Shown: positions 34,480 to 44,707 of the stretch, in pieces
Layout: every line of letters begins with the position of its first letter
Position numbering within the stretch: position 1 is the first letter of the stretch
NCBI RefSeq assembly: GCF_013111185.1
Contig: NZ_WVRE01000003.1
Coordinates: 62,001-126,000 of the forward strand
From: Ruegeria sp. HKCCD7303
GTDB lineage: Bacteria; Pseudomonadota; Alphaproteobacteria; Rhodobacterales; Rhodobacteraceae
Length of the DNA: 64,000 nt
Direction of reading: 5' to 3'
The notes under the pieces: generated by a model
Databases searched by the model: none
What the model saw: the letters and a program-made list of their open reading frames with translations, nothing else
What the model was told of the DNA's origin: nothing
Made by a program: the position numbers and the translations under genes

Positions 34480-37400
34480 TTAGTAATCGCGTTCGAAAAA
34501 CACCCCGATGCCGGTTTCGCCGCGGCCATCAACTGTGCCTTTGACGGTAAAGTTGTCAGTCACATCCAAGTTCAGGTTCACTTCGGTGTCACCTTCGGTG
34601 TTGACGGTAAAGTCGGTATACAGGTTCTCACCCAGATAGGCGCCAGCCCCCAACCGGCCAGCACCACTTTCCGATGCGCCGACATCAATTGTATCCACGC
34701 CGGTGGATTCACGCAGACCCTTGGTTGCGTCGCCACCCGCGCCGCTGAGTTGTGCCAGCGACGCTGCCATCTGTGCGATCAGGAATGGCGATATTTCTGA
34801 GAACCGATTTCCAAACAGCAGCATTGCCAACGCCTCTTCAGCCGGGCGTTCGGGATCAGAGAACACATCCACTTCAGGTGAATCCAACGGTCCCGCAATC
34901 TCAATTGTTGCGGTGCCATCAGAGGTGCTGGCCGAGGATTCGAACTCGATGTAAGGCGTCAAGTCGCCCTGCAGCGTGACGATGCCTTTGGTCAGGGCCA
35001 GCCTACGGCCCAGAATGTCGAAATTGCCTCGGATCAATTCGATCTGACCCGATGGAACGACAGCAGCGGTGGTGCCACCGATGAAAATCCGTCCGCCCAG
35101 CTCTGCGTTCACGCCCCGCCCACGAACAAACACGGCTTTGGGGGCCAGCAGGCTGATGTCCAGCGCAATTCTGGAATTGCTTTGGCTAGCTTCTTCTGTG
35201 ACAACCAGCCCCGCGCGTTCACGCGTAACAAAAGCAGAGCGGCTTTCGTTGATATGCTTTATCTCGGGGATTGGGGCTGCGCCGACCGCGCCTGAGGCGG
35301 CTGCAAGATTGATGTTTGTTTCGTCGAACGTGATTTGCCCGGCCAGTGAACTGTTTCCGGCCAAGGCCCCGGTCATTGCGATCTGGCCGTTCAAGGTGGT
35401 TTCGTAAAGCAACTGATCCGTTAGCACGAGACTGTTCAACGCGGTGGTGATCTGAGCGTTAAACGGTGGCGCGAGGTCAACAGGGCCGCTGACGGTAAAA
35501 CCACCACCAGCCCGCACACCACCGCTGAGGTTGATGGTTGCACGGCTTTGCGCAAGATTGATCTGACCGCTGATACCGGTGATTGTCTGGCCAGCACCGG
35601 GAATGGCAAGTGATGTGCCAGATGTGGTGATCGACCCGCTAAGAGAAGCCAAAGACGGTGCGCCATTCAAGGCCAGGTCGAAACGTGCCGACCCTTCGAT
35701 CTTGTTGGGCGTTATAAAGATATTTGCAATCCCAAGATTGACCCCGCCCTGCGCGGTCAGATCCGCCTGGGTGTTGGTTTCATCGAAGGTTCCGGCGACG
35801 GTACTGGTGATGTCAGCAGGCCCTTCGGCTTTGGCATCGATGGTCCAAAGCCCATTGTCCCGCGTTGCGTTGCCCGAAGCTGCGATGGTGCCCGGGAATT
35901 CAGGCACAAACCTTTCGATACGGTTGAACTTTGCGTCGAAATCCAGGTCCGCTGCGCCATTCGTGTCAACCGAACCCGCGACTTTGGCGTAAGAGCTGTC
36001 AGGCCCCTGCAAATTGGCTGTGCCCTCGAAACCCGTACTTGTGGGCGCGACATTTCCATCCAGTTTCAATGGGCCTGTAACGGTTTCAGACAGTCGGCCC
36101 AGATCGTCCAGGGCGGCTGTAAAGCTTAACCCTCCGGCTTCGCGGTCCAGTTTGCCGGATGCCTCAGCCGACAGGGCGGTTCCCTTCAATCGGAAGCTGC
36201 GGATATCAAGCCCTTCATCGCCATTCTGCGCATCCACGGTCAAGGTCGTGCGCCCTTGGATCAGTTTGTCAACGGTGTCGATTCCGGTTTTGATATCATT
36301 CGCATCAAGATTGCCTTTCACGTCAAAGCTCTTGCTGCCTACAGCACCTTTGCCCGAAAGGTCGGTTTTGATCGATCCGGCCAGATCGCGTTTGGCAAGG
36401 CCCGAGAACAAAGACAGGTTCGGGACATTCAGGCTGGCTTGTCCATCCACAGCCAGCGCGTTTGTCGGATCGTCGATCGTAGCTGCCGCTTGGGCCGTTA
36501 GGGCGGTTCCGTTCACCTTGGCGTCCCGGATCACGATTTGATCCTGGCTAAGCGCGCCATCAAAGGTAATTTCGGTCCGACCAACAAGCAGGGGGTCGAT
36601 CTCGGACATACCAGATTTGATGTCTCGGCTTGTTACGCTGGCGGTGCCGTCGAATTCCAGCGTCTGAACTGCGCCTTTACCGCTCAGCTGTGCCTGTATG
36701 GCACCGCCAAGCTCACGATTTGCAAGGCCGGAGAAGATGGAAAGATCCTGGGCATTAACCGTGGCCTGCCCGTCGATGGTCAGGTTGCCGCCGGGGGTCG
36801 TCACTGCGCCATCAGCTTTCGCGCGCAGTGTGTCGCCGATCAGGGTGAAGTCCCGGATCGTAATCCCATCTGCACTACGCTTAGCGTCGACAGTGATTTT
36901 GGTGTCGCCGCGAATGACGGGATCGATGTCATCACGCCCTGTGGACAGGTCATTACCCTCTACCTCGAGCTTGCCATCAAAGCTGCCCTCCAGAGGAGAG
37001 CCTTTCCCGACAAGCCGGGCAGAGGCTCGACCGCCAAGCTCCATCTGCGCGAGATCCGAAAACCGTGACAAGTCCGTCGCCTGCAACGTGGCTGTGCCAT
37101 CTACGGCCAAACCGGTAGACAGGCCGCTGATCACCGCGTCCAGCCCCAGTTCATAATCAGAACCAACCAGCTTCACGCCAGACAGGTTTACCGTTTGATC
37201 ACTGCCATAGGCGAACAAACCATCCAGCGTGACGCGCTCGCCCACGGCTGCGTTCAGCGCATCGTCAGCCAGGTCGATCCCGTCCAGAGCAGCCTGAAGA
37301 TCGCCATCCAGTTGCAGGGCCGTCCCTTGTTCCAGCGTCCCCTGTGCCGAGATTTGCGCACGTTGCAAATCGATCTGTGGCGTCTTTATTCCGTTGGCCG

Positions 37401-38568
37401 TAAGGCTCAGGTCCCAAAGATTGCCGTTTTTCTCATCAAACAACGCTGAAATCTGTGCCGCCTCAATAGATGTTTCGCCGCCCGAAACCGGCAAAACCAC
37501 GCTTTGCCCTTCCGGCGGCGTGATCCGCCCCTGCAAAGCGGCCAATTGCAGTTGGCCACCAGCAGCGAGTTGCAGTTCACCTTCGAGGTTCAGCGCTTGC
37601 GATGTCAGCTCAAGGTCGCTGATGTTCAGCGCGCCATCCGGCTCGGTTCGACCGTCCACGAACAACTGTGTTTTGGTGCCGAAAAACGTATCCATGTTGT
37701 CGGCGACAAAGGGTGTTAGATCACCGCCCAGATCGGCAGTAAAGGCAATGCCTTCATCTGCGCTTGCCGCAGCGTTCGGGGCTGAACGTAGTCGAACCTG
37801 CCCGGTCACACGCGGCTGGCCATCGCTGCTGAGACCAATATCGGCGGTGAAGTCGCTTACTGGCCCAGACCCTTTTGCGGTCAACCCAATGGGTGGGCTG
37901 TCTGGGATATTGAGAGCCGTCGAAATCAGGCCGCCCGCCGCCTCGGTCACTTGTAGGTCAAGGTCGATCTGGCTGTCGGCGTTCTGAAATCCTGCGCTTA
38001 GCTTGATTTCGTCCCCGGCGCGGTCCAGGCGCGTGATATCAAGATTGGTGTCCAGCGTGCCATCCGCCAACGACAGGTTACCATTCACTGCCAACTCTGC
38101 CGCAACGCCGATCAGCGGCTCGCCCAGAGACAGTTCGCTGATGCTGATTTCACCGATTTCAATGGCGACGGGAAGTTCGGGCAGTTGAAAGGCTTGCGTT
38201 TCGGCTGCTGGGGGCGGCGTATCTTTGGTGGTTGTGCCCGGGGTGCGGGCGATGTCAATTTCCTGTGCAGTCAAGGCGTTGACGGAAAACCGGCCACGGA
38301 TCAATGCCAGTCGGTTCCAGTCCAGCACGGCATCCTTAATGGTCAGCCAGACCCCCTCGTCATCGGCAACAGTGATCTCGTCGATTGTAGCCCGCGAACT
38401 CAGCGCGCCTTGCAGACCCGAGACCGTCACGTTTTGATCGTCTCCTGACAGCGTGTCCTGCAGGAACCTTTCGATCATGCTGCCGCCTTCATCCTCCTGC
38501 GCCAGTCCGGCGACAGGTGCAAACGTCAGCGTTCCGATCAGCAGAGTATATGAAAGGTGCCGTTTCAA
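34480..38568 (-). CDS. tamB: Translocation and assembly module protein TamB
   Basis: Large periplasm-spanning beta-rich protein that works with TamA in outer-membrane biogenesis and phospholipid transport. The 1362-residue protein has a signal/anchor at the N-terminus (LSYTLLIGTLTFAPVAGLA), long beta repeats, and the DUF490 C-terminal domain (PEVDVFSDPERPAEEALAML, YLGENLYTDFTVNTEGDTEV, ending in GIGVFFERDY). Residues 499 to about 808 hold three in-phase repeats of 109 residues. The start is TTG 38568, overlapping the tamA stop by four bases (TTGA), so the genes are translationally coupled. Confidence 0.94.
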   Translation of the reverse strand: MKRHLSYTLLIGTLTFAPVAGLAQEDEGGSMIERFLQDTLSGDDQNVTVSGLQGALSSRATIDEITVADDEGVWLTIKDAVLDWNRLALIRGRFSVNALTAQEIDIARTPGTTTKDTPPPAAETQAFQLPELPVAIEIGEISISELSLGEPLIGVAAELAVNGNLSLADGTLDTNLDITRLDRAGDEIKLSAGFQNADSQIDLDLQVTEAAGGLISTALNIPDSPPIGLTAKGSGPVSDFTADIGLSSDGQPRVTGQVRLRSAPNAAASADEGIAFTADLGGDLTPFVADNMDTFFGTKTQLFVDGRTEPDGALNISDLELTSQALNLEGELQLAAGGQLQLAALQGRITPPEGQSVVLPVSGGETSIEAAQISALFDEKNGNLWDLSLTANGIKTPQIDLQRAQISAQGTLEQGTALQLDGDLQAALDGIDLADDALNAAVGERVTLDGLFAYGSDQTVNLSGVKLVGSDYELGLDAVISGLSTGLAVDGTATLQATDLSRFSDLAQMELGGRASARLVGKGSPLEGSFDGKLEVEGNDLSTGRDDIDPVIRGDTKITVDAKRSADGITIRDFTLIGDTLRAKADGAVTTPGGNLTIDGQATVNAQDLSIFSGLANRELGGAIQAQLSGKGAVQTLEFDGTASVTSRDIKSGMSEIDPLLVGRTEITFDGALSQDQIVIRDAKVNGTALTAQAAATIDDPTNALAVDGQASLNVPNLSLFSGLAKRDLAGSIKTDLSGKGAVGSKSFDVKGNLDANDIKTGIDTVDKLIQGRTTLTVDAQNGDEGLDIRSFRLKGTALSAEASGKLDREAGGLSFTAALDDLGRLSETVTGPLKLDGNVAPTSTGFEGTANLQGPDSSYAKVAGSVDTNGAADLDFDAKFNRIERFVPEFPGTIAASGNATRDNGLWTIDAKAEGPADITSTVAGTFDETNTQADLTAQGGVNLGIANIFITPNKIEGSARFDLALNGAPSLASLSGSITTSGTSLAIPGAGQTITGISGQINLAQSRATINLSGGVRAGGGFTVSGPVDLAPPFNAQITTALNSLVLTDQLLYETTLNGQIAMTGALAGNSSLAGQITFDETNINLAAASGAVGAAPIPEIKHINESRSAFVTRERAGLVVTEEASQSNSRIALDISLLAPKAVFVRGRGVNAELGGRIFIGGTTAAVVPSGQIELIRGNFDILGRRLALTKGIVTLQGDLTPYIEFESSASTSDGTATIEIAGPLDSPEVDVFSDPERPAEEALAMLLFGNRFSEISPFLIAQMAASLAQLSGAGGDATKGLRESTGVDTIDVGASESGAGRLGAGAYLGENLYTDFTVNTEGDTEVNLNLDVTDNFTVKGTVDGRGETGIGVFFERDY
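36145..37074 (-). repeat. Three tandem 327-bp coding repeats within tamB
   Basis: Units start at DLSRFSDLAQ (residue 499, base 37074), DLSIFSGLAN (residue 608, base 36747) and NLSLFSGLAK (residue 717, base 36420). The first two are exactly 109 residues with no gaps, sharing about 48 identical positions by my count; the third follows the same phase for about 90 residues before diverging. Marker segments recur in each: GKG near position 23, FDG/FDV near 32, DI..D near 49 and DGQA near 101 in the first two. A half unit precedes the first copy. Confidence 0.85.
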
Positions 38569-40370
38569 AATGCCTGTCCGATCCCGATGTAAAACTGCAG
38601 GCCGTCCCCGGTGGGGCCACTCACCGGATAGGCGAGATCAAGTCGTAAAGGTCCAAATCCGCCCAGATCATATCTTACGCCGATACCGGCGCCGGCGTGA
38701 TCCTCTGCACCGCTGCCAATGAACGAGGACGTATCGACAACACCGTAGTCATAAAACCCGACCAGTGACAGGCTATCAGTGATCTTGCCGCGGATTTCGC
38801 CAGACAAACCGATAAACGACTTGCCGCCTGCGATGCCGGTTCCGACTGGAATGCCAAGGCTTTCGAAGGGTTGCCCGCGAACAGTGCCCGCGCCGCCCGA
38901 GAAGAACAGAAAATCGGGCGTTACGCCATCTGCAGGCGGGCCGATGACTGAGCCCAATTGCGCGCGCCCGGCCAGAACGATCCGACCGCCGGTCCCCAGG
39001 CTTGTATAAGCCCGGCCATCAAAGAACAGGCGGATACCGGTGTCCGTTCCGGAAATTCCGACAAAGGGCATGACTTGCGAATCCAAATAAAACCCCCGCG
39101 TGGCGCTTACTTTGCTGTCGCGTTGGTCCCATTCAGATCGGAAGGGCAGGATGAAATACCTGAACTTGCGACCGCTGCCATAGGCGTCATCGGCGTTTGA
39201 AAGTTGAAATCCGGCGGACGCCTCGGCATACAAATTGTCGGAAAAGGTGCGGCGTGCACCATAGGCCAAGGACGCAACCGATACGTTGTAGTTTTCCGTG
39301 TTGCGCCGTTCCAGCAATGCGCTCCAGAACGTGTTGTCGTCCGGCCCGAGGCGATCCGGTTGATCCAGGCGTAACCCGATCCGGCCATCGATATCCTCGG
39401 CACCGCCGATATTGCGTATCGCCGCTTCAAAGCGCAAACGCTCGGCGCGTTTGAACATATTGCGATGGGTCCAGGTCGCGGTGACGTCAACGCCATCGCG
39501 CGAGGCCAGTTCGACCCCGAAGGTCAACCGTCGCTTGGGCAGGTCCTCGAACGTGGCATCGAAGTCCAGCGTTCCATCCGAGTTTGGTGTCTCGCGCTCT
39601 TGCAGCGAGACGACGTTGAACGTGCCGGTGCGGCGCAGACGCGTTCCGACCTTTTGGATCTTTTCAGGCGAATAAACCTCGCCGCTGGGGAAACCAGCGA
39701 TCTTTTCGATGGATCTATGGCGCACATCTGTGTCGCCCTTGATGAACATCTTGCCAAATGTCAGCCTGCGCCCAGGTTCCAGCGTGACTTGAGCGTCCAG
39801 CTGCGCCTGTGAATGACGCGCGATGACGGTTTGCCCAGCGACCCCGGCCTTTGCATGGCCTGCATCCCGCCATCCTTGCACACCGGCCGAGGTGGCCTGC
39901 TGAATGGCGCCGGTTGTGGCCAGTTTGCCGGTGGCAAACTCTTCCGGCAGAACGGTTTCAGGGGCCAGTGGCTGCACTGTGGCAGTGCCAAATTTAAAGC
40001 TAGGTCCAGTCTCAACCGTAATTGCTGCTCGGTCGATTTTGGCAGGCACGGTCAACGAACTTATCTCGGCGGCTTCCTGACCGTCTAATTTGATGCTGAC
40101 GACAGGGCTGAAATACCCCTCATCATAAAGAATCTGCACAATTGTGCGGTAATCCGACAGCGCGGCGGAAAGGATTTCAAGCGGGGTGTCCAGGCCGCGC
40201 TCTTCTGCCGTGGTGACGGATGACGTCTCTTTCAGGCGATCCACCAGCTCCTTGGACGCACCCGGTGCAGTCAGAGAGGTTTCCAATGCCAGTGACACGT
40301 TTGGAGCCAACGCCACAACAGCGACACTCAGCCAGCGCCTCAGACGGCCTTGCGGCTTGCTCCCTTGCAT
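38565..40370 (-). CDS. tamA: Outer-membrane assembly protein TamA (Omp85 family)
   Basis: Outer-membrane partner of TamB. The protein of 601 residues has a signal peptide (RLRRWLSVAVVALAPNVSLA), POTRA-type domains (AALSDYRTIVQILYDEGYFS; GRRLTFGKMFIKGDTDVRHR with KIAGFPSGEVYSPEKIQKVG) and an Omp85 barrel from about residue 280, including the motif GGAGTVRGQPFESLG of the lid-lock loop. It ends in LQFYIGIGQAF with the terminal Phe of barrel proteins. I chose ATG 40370 because it places the signal peptide close to the start; ATG 40397 is nine codons upstream. Confidence 0.94.
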   Translation of the reverse strand: MQGSKPQGRLRRWLSVAVVALAPNVSLALETSLTAPGASKELVDRLKETSSVTTAEERGLDTPLEILSAALSDYRTIVQILYDEGYFSPVVSIKLDGQEAAEISSLTVPAKIDRAAITVETGPSFKFGTATVQPLAPETVLPEEFATGKLATTGAIQQATSAGVQGWRDAGHAKAGVAGQTVIARHSQAQLDAQVTLEPGRRLTFGKMFIKGDTDVRHRSIEKIAGFPSGEVYSPEKIQKVGTRLRRTGTFNVVSLQERETPNSDGTLDFDATFEDLPKRRLTFGVELASRDGVDVTATWTHRNMFKRAERLRFEAAIRNIGGAEDIDGRIGLRLDQPDRLGPDDNTFWSALLERRNTENYNVSVASLAYGARRTFSDNLYAEASAGFQLSNADDAYGSGRKFRYFILPFRSEWDQRDSKVSATRGFYLDSQVMPFVGISGTDTGIRLFFDGRAYTSLGTGGRIVLAGRAQLGSVIGPPADGVTPDFLFFSGGAGTVRGQPFESLGIPVGTGIAGGKSFIGLSGEIRGKITDSLSLVGFYDYGVVDTSSFIGSGAEDHAGAGIGVRYDLGGFGPLRLDLAYPVSGPTGDGLQFYIGIGQAF

Positions 40371-40511
40371 GAATTGCCCCAAATGTCCCAGTTCCAAATA
40401 TCATACACCGCGTTTGCCACGGTCCTTTGCATTCAGGTTAGAGCATCTGAATGCGATCTGGGAAAGAGATTATCAGCCAGATGCGAAATTTTGGGGCAAA
40501 TTGCGTTTCTG

Positions 40512-41735
40512 CTACAGTCCTGCGTTACGCACCCATCGGATGATGGCCTGGCGGTCAGCGGGTTCCATATAGGTTACGTTTGCCGGAGGCATCGCGTGGG
40601 TCACGCCCGCCTGCAAATAGATTTGATTTGCATTTCTGGCGATGTCGGCCTCGGTTTCCAAAAGCACACCCTTGGGGGCCCAAAGAATGCCCTCCCAGAC
40701 CGGCTCGCGCGCGTGGCACATTGAACAACGCCCAAGAACAATGTCATGGGCGTTTTCGAACCCGTCTGCATCTGCAAATTTCTGTTCATATGGCGTTAGA
40801 GGCTGTGCTTCGGCCTCTTCCAATGGTTGGTACATGGGGGCTGTCGACAGCCACATGATCGCAATGAACAGCAGCGCCGTGGCCAACCACGTCCAGGTCG
40901 GATTGCCAGCCCGGGCATGGCGGGTGTTGAAATAGTGCCGGATGGTGACGCCCATCAGGAACACAAGCGCGGCGATGATCCAGTTGTATTCCGTCGCGAA
41001 CGCCAGCGGGTAGTGGTTCGACAGCATCAGGAACAGGACGGGCAAAGTCAGGTAGTTGTTGTGCGTCGAGCGCAGCTTGGCGATCTTGCCGTATTTCGGA
41101 TCCGGTGTGCGCCCGTTTTTCAGATCATCCACCACAATGCGTTGATTGGGCATGATGATGAAGAACACGTTTGCCGTCATGATCGTGGCGGTGAACGCGC
41201 CCAGATGCAGCATCATCGCACGCCCGGTGAAGATCTGGTTGTAGCCCCAACCCATCGCGACCAGCAGCGCGAACAGCAAAACCATCAGCAAAGTAGGGCG
41301 TTCCCCAAGCCCGGACTTGCACAGAAAATCATAGACCAGCCATCCAACGGTCAGCGAGGCTGCCGAGATCAGAATGCCTTGCCAAAGGGCCAGATCGGCC
41401 TTTTCCGCATCGATCAGATACAGCTCTCCTCCGACCCAGTAGACGATCATCAGCAGCGCTGCACCGCTGAGCCAGGTTGAATAGCTTTCCCATTTGAACC
41501 AGGTCAGGTGATCGGGCATCCGTTCAGGGGCAACCAGGTACTTTTGGATATGGTAGAAGCCGCCGCCATGCACCTGCCATTCCTCGCCATCCGCCGGACC
41601 CGGAATATTGCGGTTCAGCCCCAGGTCCAACGCGATGAAATAAAATGAGGATCCGATCCAGGCCATGGCGGTGATCACGTGCAACCAGCGCACGGCAAAC
41701 GCCATCCAGTCCCAGAACACGGCAAAGTCGTACAT
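40512..41735 (-). CDS. puuD: Urate hydroxylase PuuD (membrane urate oxidase with cytochrome c domain)
   Basis: Oxidises urate to 5-hydroxyisourate and passes electrons to the respiratory chain. The 407-residue protein has about eight membrane segments, starting with FAVRWLHVITAMAWIGSSFY. Its C-terminal cytochrome c domain has CSMCH (Cys337, Cys340, His341) and a likely Met ligand near 382 (THAMPPANVTY). This is the PuuD family layout. It is divergent from a LysR gene and belongs to the urate catabolic cluster that runs to about 50.5 kb. Confidence 0.94.
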   Translation of the reverse strand: MYDFAVFWDWMAFAVRWLHVITAMAWIGSSFYFIALDLGLNRNIPGPADGEEWQVHGGGFYHIQKYLVAPERMPDHLTWFKWESYSTWLSGAALLMIVYWVGGELYLIDAEKADLALWQGILISAASLTVGWLVYDFLCKSGLGERPTLLMVLLFALLVAMGWGYNQIFTGRAMMLHLGAFTATIMTANVFFIIMPNQRIVVDDLKNGRTPDPKYGKIAKLRSTHNNYLTLPVLFLMLSNHYPLAFATEYNWIIAALVFLMGVTIRHYFNTRHARAGNPTWTWLATALLFIAIMWLSTAPMYQPLEEAEAQPLTPYEQKFADADGFENAHDIVLGRCSMCHAREPVWEGILWAPKGVLLETEADIARNANQIYLQAGVTHAMPPANVTYMEPADRQAIIRWVRNAGL

Positions 41736-41831
41736 TTCAGAGGTCTCCGATTGGTTGCCACCACACTAGGCAAACAGGCTTTTCTTCGGTATTCCCGTAT
41801 ATTGTCAAACTGTATCAAAAAAAACGAAAAG

Positions 41832-42752
41832 ATGTCCTATCTCGATAACATCCGCACCTTTGTCAGGGTCTACGATCTGGGCAGCATGTCCGCCGCGGGG
41901 CGAGACCTGCGAATTTCTCCGGCTGTGACTTCAGCGCGGATTTCTCAGCTTGAGGATCACTTAGGCGTACGCCTTTTTCAGCGTACGACCCGCAATCTGT
42001 CTCCGACCGAGCAAGGCAAAGCGTTTTATCCCGGAGCTGTCGCGGTTCTGGACGCGGTGGATGATGCCGAGGCTAAGGTGACCCATCTGACCGAAGCCCC
42101 ACGTGGATCATTGTTTGCGGCGGCGCCGCTGGGGGTGGGTCGCCGTCTGCTGGCACCGCATGTTCCTGATTTTCTGGCTGCGTACCCAGAAGTAGACGTG
42201 CGCTTGCGCCTGACGGACCGGTCTGTCGACCTGACAACCGAAGGGCTGGATCTGGCGTTCTTTATCGGCCAACCCGAAGACAGCACCCTACGCATCCGTA
42301 AGATCGCAGATTGTCAGCGCGTGCTTTGTGCCGCCCCCGACTATGTATCGCGACGCGGAATGCCATCAACCGGTGCTGATCTGGTCGCCGACAAACACGA
42401 ATGCCTGAACCTGCGCTTTCCGGGAGCGGCCGAGTTTCAATGGATGCTTGAAACCCCCGAGGGACCGAAACGTTTTGCGGTGTCGGGTCGGTTTGAATGC
42501 GATGATGGAGACGTGCTGACAGATTGGGCTTTGTCAGGGCAAGGGATTGCAATGAAACCCGTTTTTGAAGTCGCCGAACACCTCAGATCGGGACGCCTGG
42601 TCCCGGTTGCAACGGAAACGCCGCCGGTTTCTGTGCAAATGGCCTGTCTTTACACGCACCGGCGACATCAAGATCCGAAGGCTCGCTTGTTCATGGACTT
42701 CATGATCGAACGGATCGGAAAAATCGTTCGAAGCGCCGAGCTCCCAGCTTAA
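41832..42752 (+). CDS. LysR-family regulator of the purine cluster (predicted)
   Basis: A 306-residue LysR-type regulator with an N-terminal winged helix (YLDNIRTFVRVYDLGSMSAA, then RDLRISPAVTSARISQLEDH and LGVRLFQRTTRNLSPTEQG) and a substrate-binding domain of the CrgA-like group (PHVPDFLAAYPEVDVRLRLT; LSGQGIAMKPVFEVAEHL). It is transcribed away from puuD with 96 bases between them, so regulation of puuD and perhaps the downstream genes is likely. ATG 41832 fits family lengths; the open frame further upstream runs into puuD. Confidence 0.9.
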   Translation: MSYLDNIRTFVRVYDLGSMSAAGRDLRISPAVTSARISQLEDHLGVRLFQRTTRNLSPTEQGKAFYPGAVAVLDAVDDAEAKVTHLTEAPRGSLFAAAPLGVGRRLLAPHVPDFLAAYPEVDVRLRLTDRSVDLTTEGLDLAFFIGQPEDSTLRIRKIADCQRVLCAAPDYVSRRGMPSTGADLVADKHECLNLRFPGAAEFQWMLETPEGPKRFAVSGRFECDDGDVLTDWALSGQGIAMKPVFEVAEHLRSGRLVPVATETPPVSVQMACLYTHRRHQDPKARLFMDFMIERIGKIVRSAELPA

Positions 42753-42767
42753 GACCTCAGCTCTCGA

Positions 42768-43124
42768 TCAGCTCCCGCGATAGGTCGAATAGCCGTAGGG
42801 CGAAAGCAGAAGCGGGACATGGTAATGCGCCTCTGCATCGGACATGCCGAACCGGATGGGTACCTGATCCAGAAACAAGGGATCGTCTCCGTCCTGACCT
42901 GTTGCACGCAGGTAATCGCCTGCAAAGAAAATCAGTTCGTAAGTGCCTGTTTTAAATGCGTCCTGCGGCAATATTGGGCTGTCGGTACGGCCATCCGCGT
43001 TGGTTTCCATCTCGACCAGTTTGCGATGAGAGTTGCCGGACACGCGGTAAAGCGCGATTTTCAGCCCCACGGCAGGGCAGCCACGTGCGGTATCCAGAAC
43101 ATGGGTTGTCAAATAGCCTGCCAC
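42768..43124 (-). CDS. uraH: 5-hydroxyisourate hydrolase
   Basis: Transthyretin-like enzyme that hydrolyses 5-hydroxyisourate to OHCU. The 118-residue protein starts [20 protein letters not shown] (the His of THVLD is catalytic) and ends with the obligatory C-terminal YRGS ([17 protein letters not shown]). It starts with GTG 43124, preceded by AGGAGAG. It directly follows the PuuD step in the pathway, and the fused allantoinase/OHCU decarboxylase gene lies divergently upstream. Confidence 0.96.
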   Translation of the reverse strand: MAGYLTTHVLDTARGCPAVGLKIALYRVSGNSHRKLVEMETNADGRTDSPILPQDAFKTGTYELIFFAGDYLRATGQDGDDPLFLDQVPIRFGMSDAEAHYHVPLLLSPYGYSTYRGS

Positions 43125-43276
43125 CGGTCTCTCCTATCATGTGCCTTTTGATTTTTGACAGTCTGGCGCAAAGTTCGAAACAGTTGAAATGCCGAAAGAA
43201 CCGGAAACAGCGTTCGGATTGATTTGATAATCAAAGGCTGTGTTCTGGGGTAAGTCTGTTGGAAACAGAAATAGAA

Positions 43277-44707
43277 ATGGACCATACCATGCAGCCGCCG
43301 CGTTACCCCCGGGACATGATCGGATACGGAGCACACCCTCCGCAGGCGAAGTGGCCGGGCGGGGCCAAGTTGGCCGTTCAGATTGTGCTGAACTATGAAG
43401 AGGGTGGCGAAAACTGCGTGCTGCACGGCGATGACGCGTCCGAGGCGTTTTTGTCCGAGATCGTGGGAGCCGCGCAGTGGCCGGGTCAGCGGCACTGGAA
43501 TATGGAGTCGATCTATGAATACGGCGCCCGCGCCGGGTTCTGGCGTTTGCATCGGCTGATGAAGGATCTTCCGATCACGGTGTATGGCGTGGCGACTTCT
43601 CTGGCGCGGTCGCCCGATCAGGTGGCGGCGATGAAATCCGCTGGTTGGGAAATTGCCAGCCACGGCCTCAAATGGGTCGAACACAAGGATATGGCCCCGA
43701 AAGAAGAACGTGCACAAATAGCCGAGGCCATACGTCTGCACACAGAAGTTGTCGGTGAACGCCCGCGCGGCTGGTACACGGGGCGCTGTTCTGAAAACAC
43801 GGTGCGTCTGGTCGCGGAAGAGGGCGGGTTTGCCTATGTCGCCGACACCTATGCGGACGATCTTCCTTATTGGTTGCAGACAGGTGGGCGGGATCAGTTG
43901 ATCGTGCCATACACACTGGATTGCAACGACATGCGTTTTGCCACCCCGCAGGGGTTCAATTCGGGTGATCAGTTCTTCGCGTACCTGAAAGACAGTTTTG
44001 ATGCACTGTACGCTGAGGGTGAGGCGGGCGTTCCCAAGATGCTCTCGATCGGTTTGCATTGCCGCCTGATTGGCCGACCGGGGCGTGTGATGGCGCTGAA
44101 ACGGTTCTTGGACTATGCACGGGGATTTGCCGATGTCTGGTTCGCAACGCGATTGCAAATCGCGCAACATTGGGCAACCTCCCATCCGCCGGTGCATCGC
44201 GTGCGTCCGTCACAGATGGACCGCACCGCGTTTGTCGAGGCATTTGGCGGTATTTTTGAGCATTCGGCCTGGATTGCTGACCGCGCCTTTGATCTGGAGC
44301 TGGGCCCGGCACATGACACCGCAGGCGGGTTGCACAACGCGCTGACGCGCATGTTCCGTTCGGCTTCAGAAGACGAGCGTTTGGGCGTTCTGACCGCGCA
44401 TCCGGATCTGGCGGGCAAGCTGGCGCAGGCCAAGCGGCTGACACAGGAAAGCACGTCTGAACAGGCGTCAGCGGGTTTGGACGCACTGACCGATGCCGAG
44501 CGTGAGGCGTTTACCGATCTGAACCAGCGATACACGCAGGCATTCGGGTTCCCTTTCATAATTGCGGTACGGGACCATAACAAAGCGTCGATCCTCGAAG
44601 CCTTTCAGCGACGCATTGAACAGGATCGCACAACGGAATTTGCCGAAGCCTGCCGTCAGGTTGAACGGATCGCCGAGTTTCGTCTGAGGGATGTGTTGCC
44701 CGCATGA
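43277..44707 (+). CDS. puuE: Fused allantoinase (PuuE) and OHCU decarboxylase (UraD)
   Basis: Bifunctional purine-degradation enzyme. Residues 1 to about 305 are a cofactor-independent allantoinase of the polysaccharide-deacetylase type: RDMIGYGAHPPQAKWPGGAK, LNYEEGGENCVLHGD, GWEIASHGLKWVEH, RGWYTGRCSENTVRL. The rest is an OHCU decarboxylase with FGGIFEHSAWIADRAF, LTAHPDLAGKLAQA and FGFPFIIAVRDHNKASIL. The fusion places the OHCU-to-allantoin and allantoin-to-allantoate steps in one chain. Start ATG 43277 is preferred (43289 possible). It overlaps allA by four bases (ATGA). Confidence 0.94.
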   Translation: MDHTMQPPRYPRDMIGYGAHPPQAKWPGGAKLAVQIVLNYEEGGENCVLHGDDASEAFLSEIVGAAQWPGQRHWNMESIYEYGARAGFWRLHRLMKDLPITVYGVATSLARSPDQVAAMKSAGWEIASHGLKWVEHKDMAPKEERAQIAEAIRLHTEVVGERPRGWYTGRCSENTVRLVAEEGGFAYVADTYADDLPYWLQTGGRDQLIVPYTLDCNDMRFATPQGFNSGDQFFAYLKDSFDALYAEGEAGVPKMLSIGLHCRLIGRPGRVMALKRFLDYARGFADVWFATRLQIAQHWATSHPPVHRVRPSQMDRTAFVEAFGGIFEHSAWIADRAFDLELGPAHDTAGGLHNALTRMFRSASEDERLGVLTAHPDLAGKLAQAKRLTQESTSEQASAGLDALTDAEREAFTDLNQRYTQAFGFPFIIAVRDHNKASILEAFQRRIEQDRTTEFAEACRQVERIAEFRLRDVLPA

